Assembly: GCA_963823755.1 (NCBI GenBank)
Contig: CAWGMP010000011.1
Span: forward strand, 147,479 to 211,478
Length of the DNA stretch: 64,000 nt
Reading direction: 5' to 3'
DNA from: GCA-003244245 sp963823755
GTDB lineage: Bacteria; Actinomycetota; Actinomycetes; Mycobacteriales; Pseudonocardiaceae
Under the pieces are notes generated by a model. It was not told the origin of the DNA and ran no database searches. It saw nothing but the letters and a program-made list of their open reading frames with translations. Within the stretch, counting starts at the first letter, position 1. Each line of letters opens with the position of its first letter. A program made the position numbers and the translations under genes. Shown here piece by piece: positions 62,452 to 64,000 of this stretch.

Positions 62452-62640
62452 ATGTTCGGGTTCCTGGCTGATCATCGGGCGGAGGTGTTTCCCGAGGAGC
62501 AGTACGCGGATCTGTTCTCCGCGGTGGGTCGCCAGTCGCTGCCGGCGACGCGGATGGCGGCGGTGATGGTGATGGTGTTGCAGGCGCTGTGCGGGTTGTC
62601 GGATCGGGAGTGTGCGTCAGTGGTATCCGGCCACTCCCAC
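62452..62640 (+). pseudogene. IS1182-family transposase, N-terminal fragment
   Basis: FLADHRAEVFPEEQYADLFS, then PATRMAAVMVMVLQALCGLS and DRECASV, the N-terminal domain of IS1182 transposases. It breaks off at about 62622 where a Tn3-like fragment begins on the other strand. Confidence 0.7.
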
Positions 62641-62905
62641 CGCGGCCTCGTCCGGTGACACATTGAGAGCCTCACGTACGCCAGTGAGAATCTCCCCGAA
62701 CGCCTCCCACAGCCGCCCAGACTCGGCCCGGTTCGCCTCCCGCAACTGCTCCCGCCACTCACGCGCCCGCTGGTGGATCGAGGCCATGCGTTTGCAGGAC
62801 ATTGTGGTGATCTCGGTCCGGGCCCGGACCCGTGCGGTATGGATCAACGCGACGACCAGCGCCCGCTTCTTGGCCGGGGCGTGCTCCCCGATACCCCATC
62901 TAATG
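62617..62905 (-). pseudogene. Tn3-family transposase, internal fragment
   Basis: KKRALVVALIHTARVRARTE, ITTMSCKRMASIHQRAREWR and AESGRLWEAFGEILTGVREA resemble the N-terminal-middle part of Tn3-family TnpA (a VxxxHTxRxRARDE..xMxxKRM segment). No full-length frame; both ends truncated. Confidence 0.5.
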
Positions 62906-63039
62906 CAGATGCAGCCCAGAACTTTATGGCCAGCAATGACCAAGACGACTAGCTCTGGTAACTACAAATGGCATTACGACTATTAGGCAATGGTGGAATT
63001 CGTCGTCTCGGGTTCTCCTTGAGGCAACTCTGACAGTGA

Positions 63040-64000
63040 CTAAAGATCAACGGAATGGACCAGGGATTCGCTGGCCGCCACCAGATAGTGACTACTGCCG
63101 TTACCGGCAGCGATCATGGTGATTCCTCCCAGTCTCTCCCCGTTACTGGTGATCACCGGCTTCGGGTCAGCGCTCCAGGTGCCGTGTTGAGGATTCCCGA
63201 GCTGACTAAAATTGTTCAACCCCCATCCCAGCACTACGCCATTTCTCAACAAGGCGATGCTGTGTTCGGTATTATCAATACCGGCGGCGCAGATGGCCGT
63301 GACATCGGTGAGTGCCCTGCCATCATCAATCACCTCCGCCGCGAAATCTCTAGCGTTGGTAGTATACTGAATGTTACCGAGCTGACCCTCCTCATTGTGG
63401 CCCCACGCGACCACTTTCCCGTTATCTTTCAACAACGCAAGGGCATGATAGGGGCCGGCGGAGATGTCCTTGACTCCCTCCAGGGGATTGTTGTCTTTGT
63501 CCAGCACGGGCCCCGCGGAAGAGAGGTCGACCCGGCGCTTGTTACCCAACTGGCCCCAGTAGCCGTATCCCCAGGCCCACACGGTGCCATCTTCTAACAG
63601 CGCCAGGCTATGGTAGGCGCCGCACGAAATTTTTTTGACATTGCTCAGTACTTCACCGTTCTGGGACATCACCCTCACCGGGATGAGGCTGGCGGTCGTC
63701 GTGTTGTTTCCTAGCTGCCCCACGTGGTTATATCCCCAGGCCCGCACCGTGGTGTCTTTGAGCAACGCGAGGCTGAAGTGCCAACCTGCGGCGATGGCTT
63801 GGACCTCGGCAAGGTTCAACACAGGCACCGGCATCAGGCGAGGAGTAACCTTGGTCTGGTCACCCACTTGGCCGTTGCCGTTAAGCCCCCAGCCCTGCAT
63901 GGTGTTGTCTTGCATCAGCACCAAGGCATGGTAGTAGCCTGCGGCAATGGCCTGGACGCCGGTGAGGAGAGGTCCTCCGGACGGTAAAGTGCGATACGCC
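63040..64000 (-). CDS. RCC1-repeat beta-propeller protein (5-prime end beyond window)
   Basis: The visible ~319 residues contain about six RCC1 repeats, each with the pattern I.AG..H.LAL..DG.V.AWG.N..GQLGN: for example AIAAGWHFSLALLKDTTVRA, GYNHVGQLGNNTTTASLIPV, KISCGAYHSLALLEDGTVWA, DISAGPYHALALLKDN and NEEGQLGN. The frame continues left-to-right beyond 64000 (GVQAIAAGYYHALVLMQDN), so the start is not seen and any signal peptide is unknown. It ends HSVDL at 63040. Bacterial RCC1 propellers bind proteins or act as effectors. It extends the theme of repeat-fold recognition proteins in this island. Confidence 0.88.
   Translation of the reverse strand, partial: AYRTLPSGGPLLTGVQAIAAGYYHALVLMQDNTMQGWGLNGNGQVGDQTKVTPRLMPVPVLNLAEVQAIAAGWHFSLALLKDTTVRAWGYNHVGQLGNNTTTASLIPVRVMSQNGEVLSNVKKISCGAYHSLALLEDGTVWAWGYGYWGQLGNKRRVDLSSAGPVLDKDNNPLEGVKDISAGPYHALALLKDNGKVVAWGHNEEGQLGNIQYTTNARDFAAEVIDDGRALTDVTAICAAGIDNTEHSIALLRNGVVLGWGLNNFSQLGNPQHGTWSADPKPVITSNGERLGGITMIAAGNGSSHYLVAASESLVHSVDL

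Overview
The window is high-GC DNA with frequent GTG starts and many 4-nt GTGA/ATGA gene overlaps. MacRS, GTP-type PEPCK, HspR, a calerythrin-like EF-hand protein and XRE/small-ORF cassettes all point to an actinomycete. Pseudonocardiaceae (Saccharopolyspora/Amycolatopsis-like) is my best inference, not something proven by the sequence. No rRNA, convincing intact tRNA or CRISPR array was seen.

Layout. 1-7.1 kb is an eroded accessory zone: remnants of a coiled-coil plasmid-type protein, an ISKra4-like transposase, a Tn3 transposase and a WD40 protein. It also holds an intact SAM methyltransferase, an APH-like kinase and a tryptophanyl-tRNA synthetase preceded by what reads as a complete Trp-codon attenuator. 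7.1-12.1 kb holds stress and envelope genes: LysM protein, AI-2E-type permease, collagen-like protein with a 35-aa membrane peptide upstream, J-domain protein, Hsp20 and an HspR-like regulator. 12.2-32.1 kb looks like chromosomal backbone: MacS/MacR two-component pair, a second sliding clamp, a BRCT protein, trmB-NYN-amidohydrolase operon, DUF6457, TldD/TldE, pckG-DUF3311-sodium symporter, selD, a GH5 lipoprotein, an Alg14/MurG-like glycosyltransferase and a FemAB/GNAT-like protein. 32.2-39.3 kb has an FAD monooxygenase of unusual base composition, the urease operon ureABCFGD (no ureE) and a convergent four-EF-hand protein. 39.3-45 kb contains two XRE regulators, a broken pentapeptide-type membrane gene and a cassette of five translationally coupled small ORFs.

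45-64 kb is a mobile-element-rich island with fragments of IS1182, IS30, IS3, IS481 and Tn3 and two copies of one ISL3-family element. Its cargo is beta-trefoil and beta-propeller proteins without signal peptides: a ricin-trefoil/glycosyltransferase fusion, two copies of a ricin-trefoil plus beta-sandwich lectin, fascin-like trefoil remnants and an RCC1 propeller, together with a membrane GT2 synthase. The lectin locus is present as a large inverted duplication (50.86-52.37 kb against 58.83-62.20 kb). The right copy is split by a complete ISL3 element with a perfect 8-bp target duplication, and the left copy has lost most of the fascin-like part. A ~257-bp direct repeat (47.38 and 56.15 kb) brackets part of the island.

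The strongest leads are the trp attenuator, the signal-less lectin island with its lectin-glycosyltransferase fusion and inverted duplication, and the XRE/small-ORF cassette.
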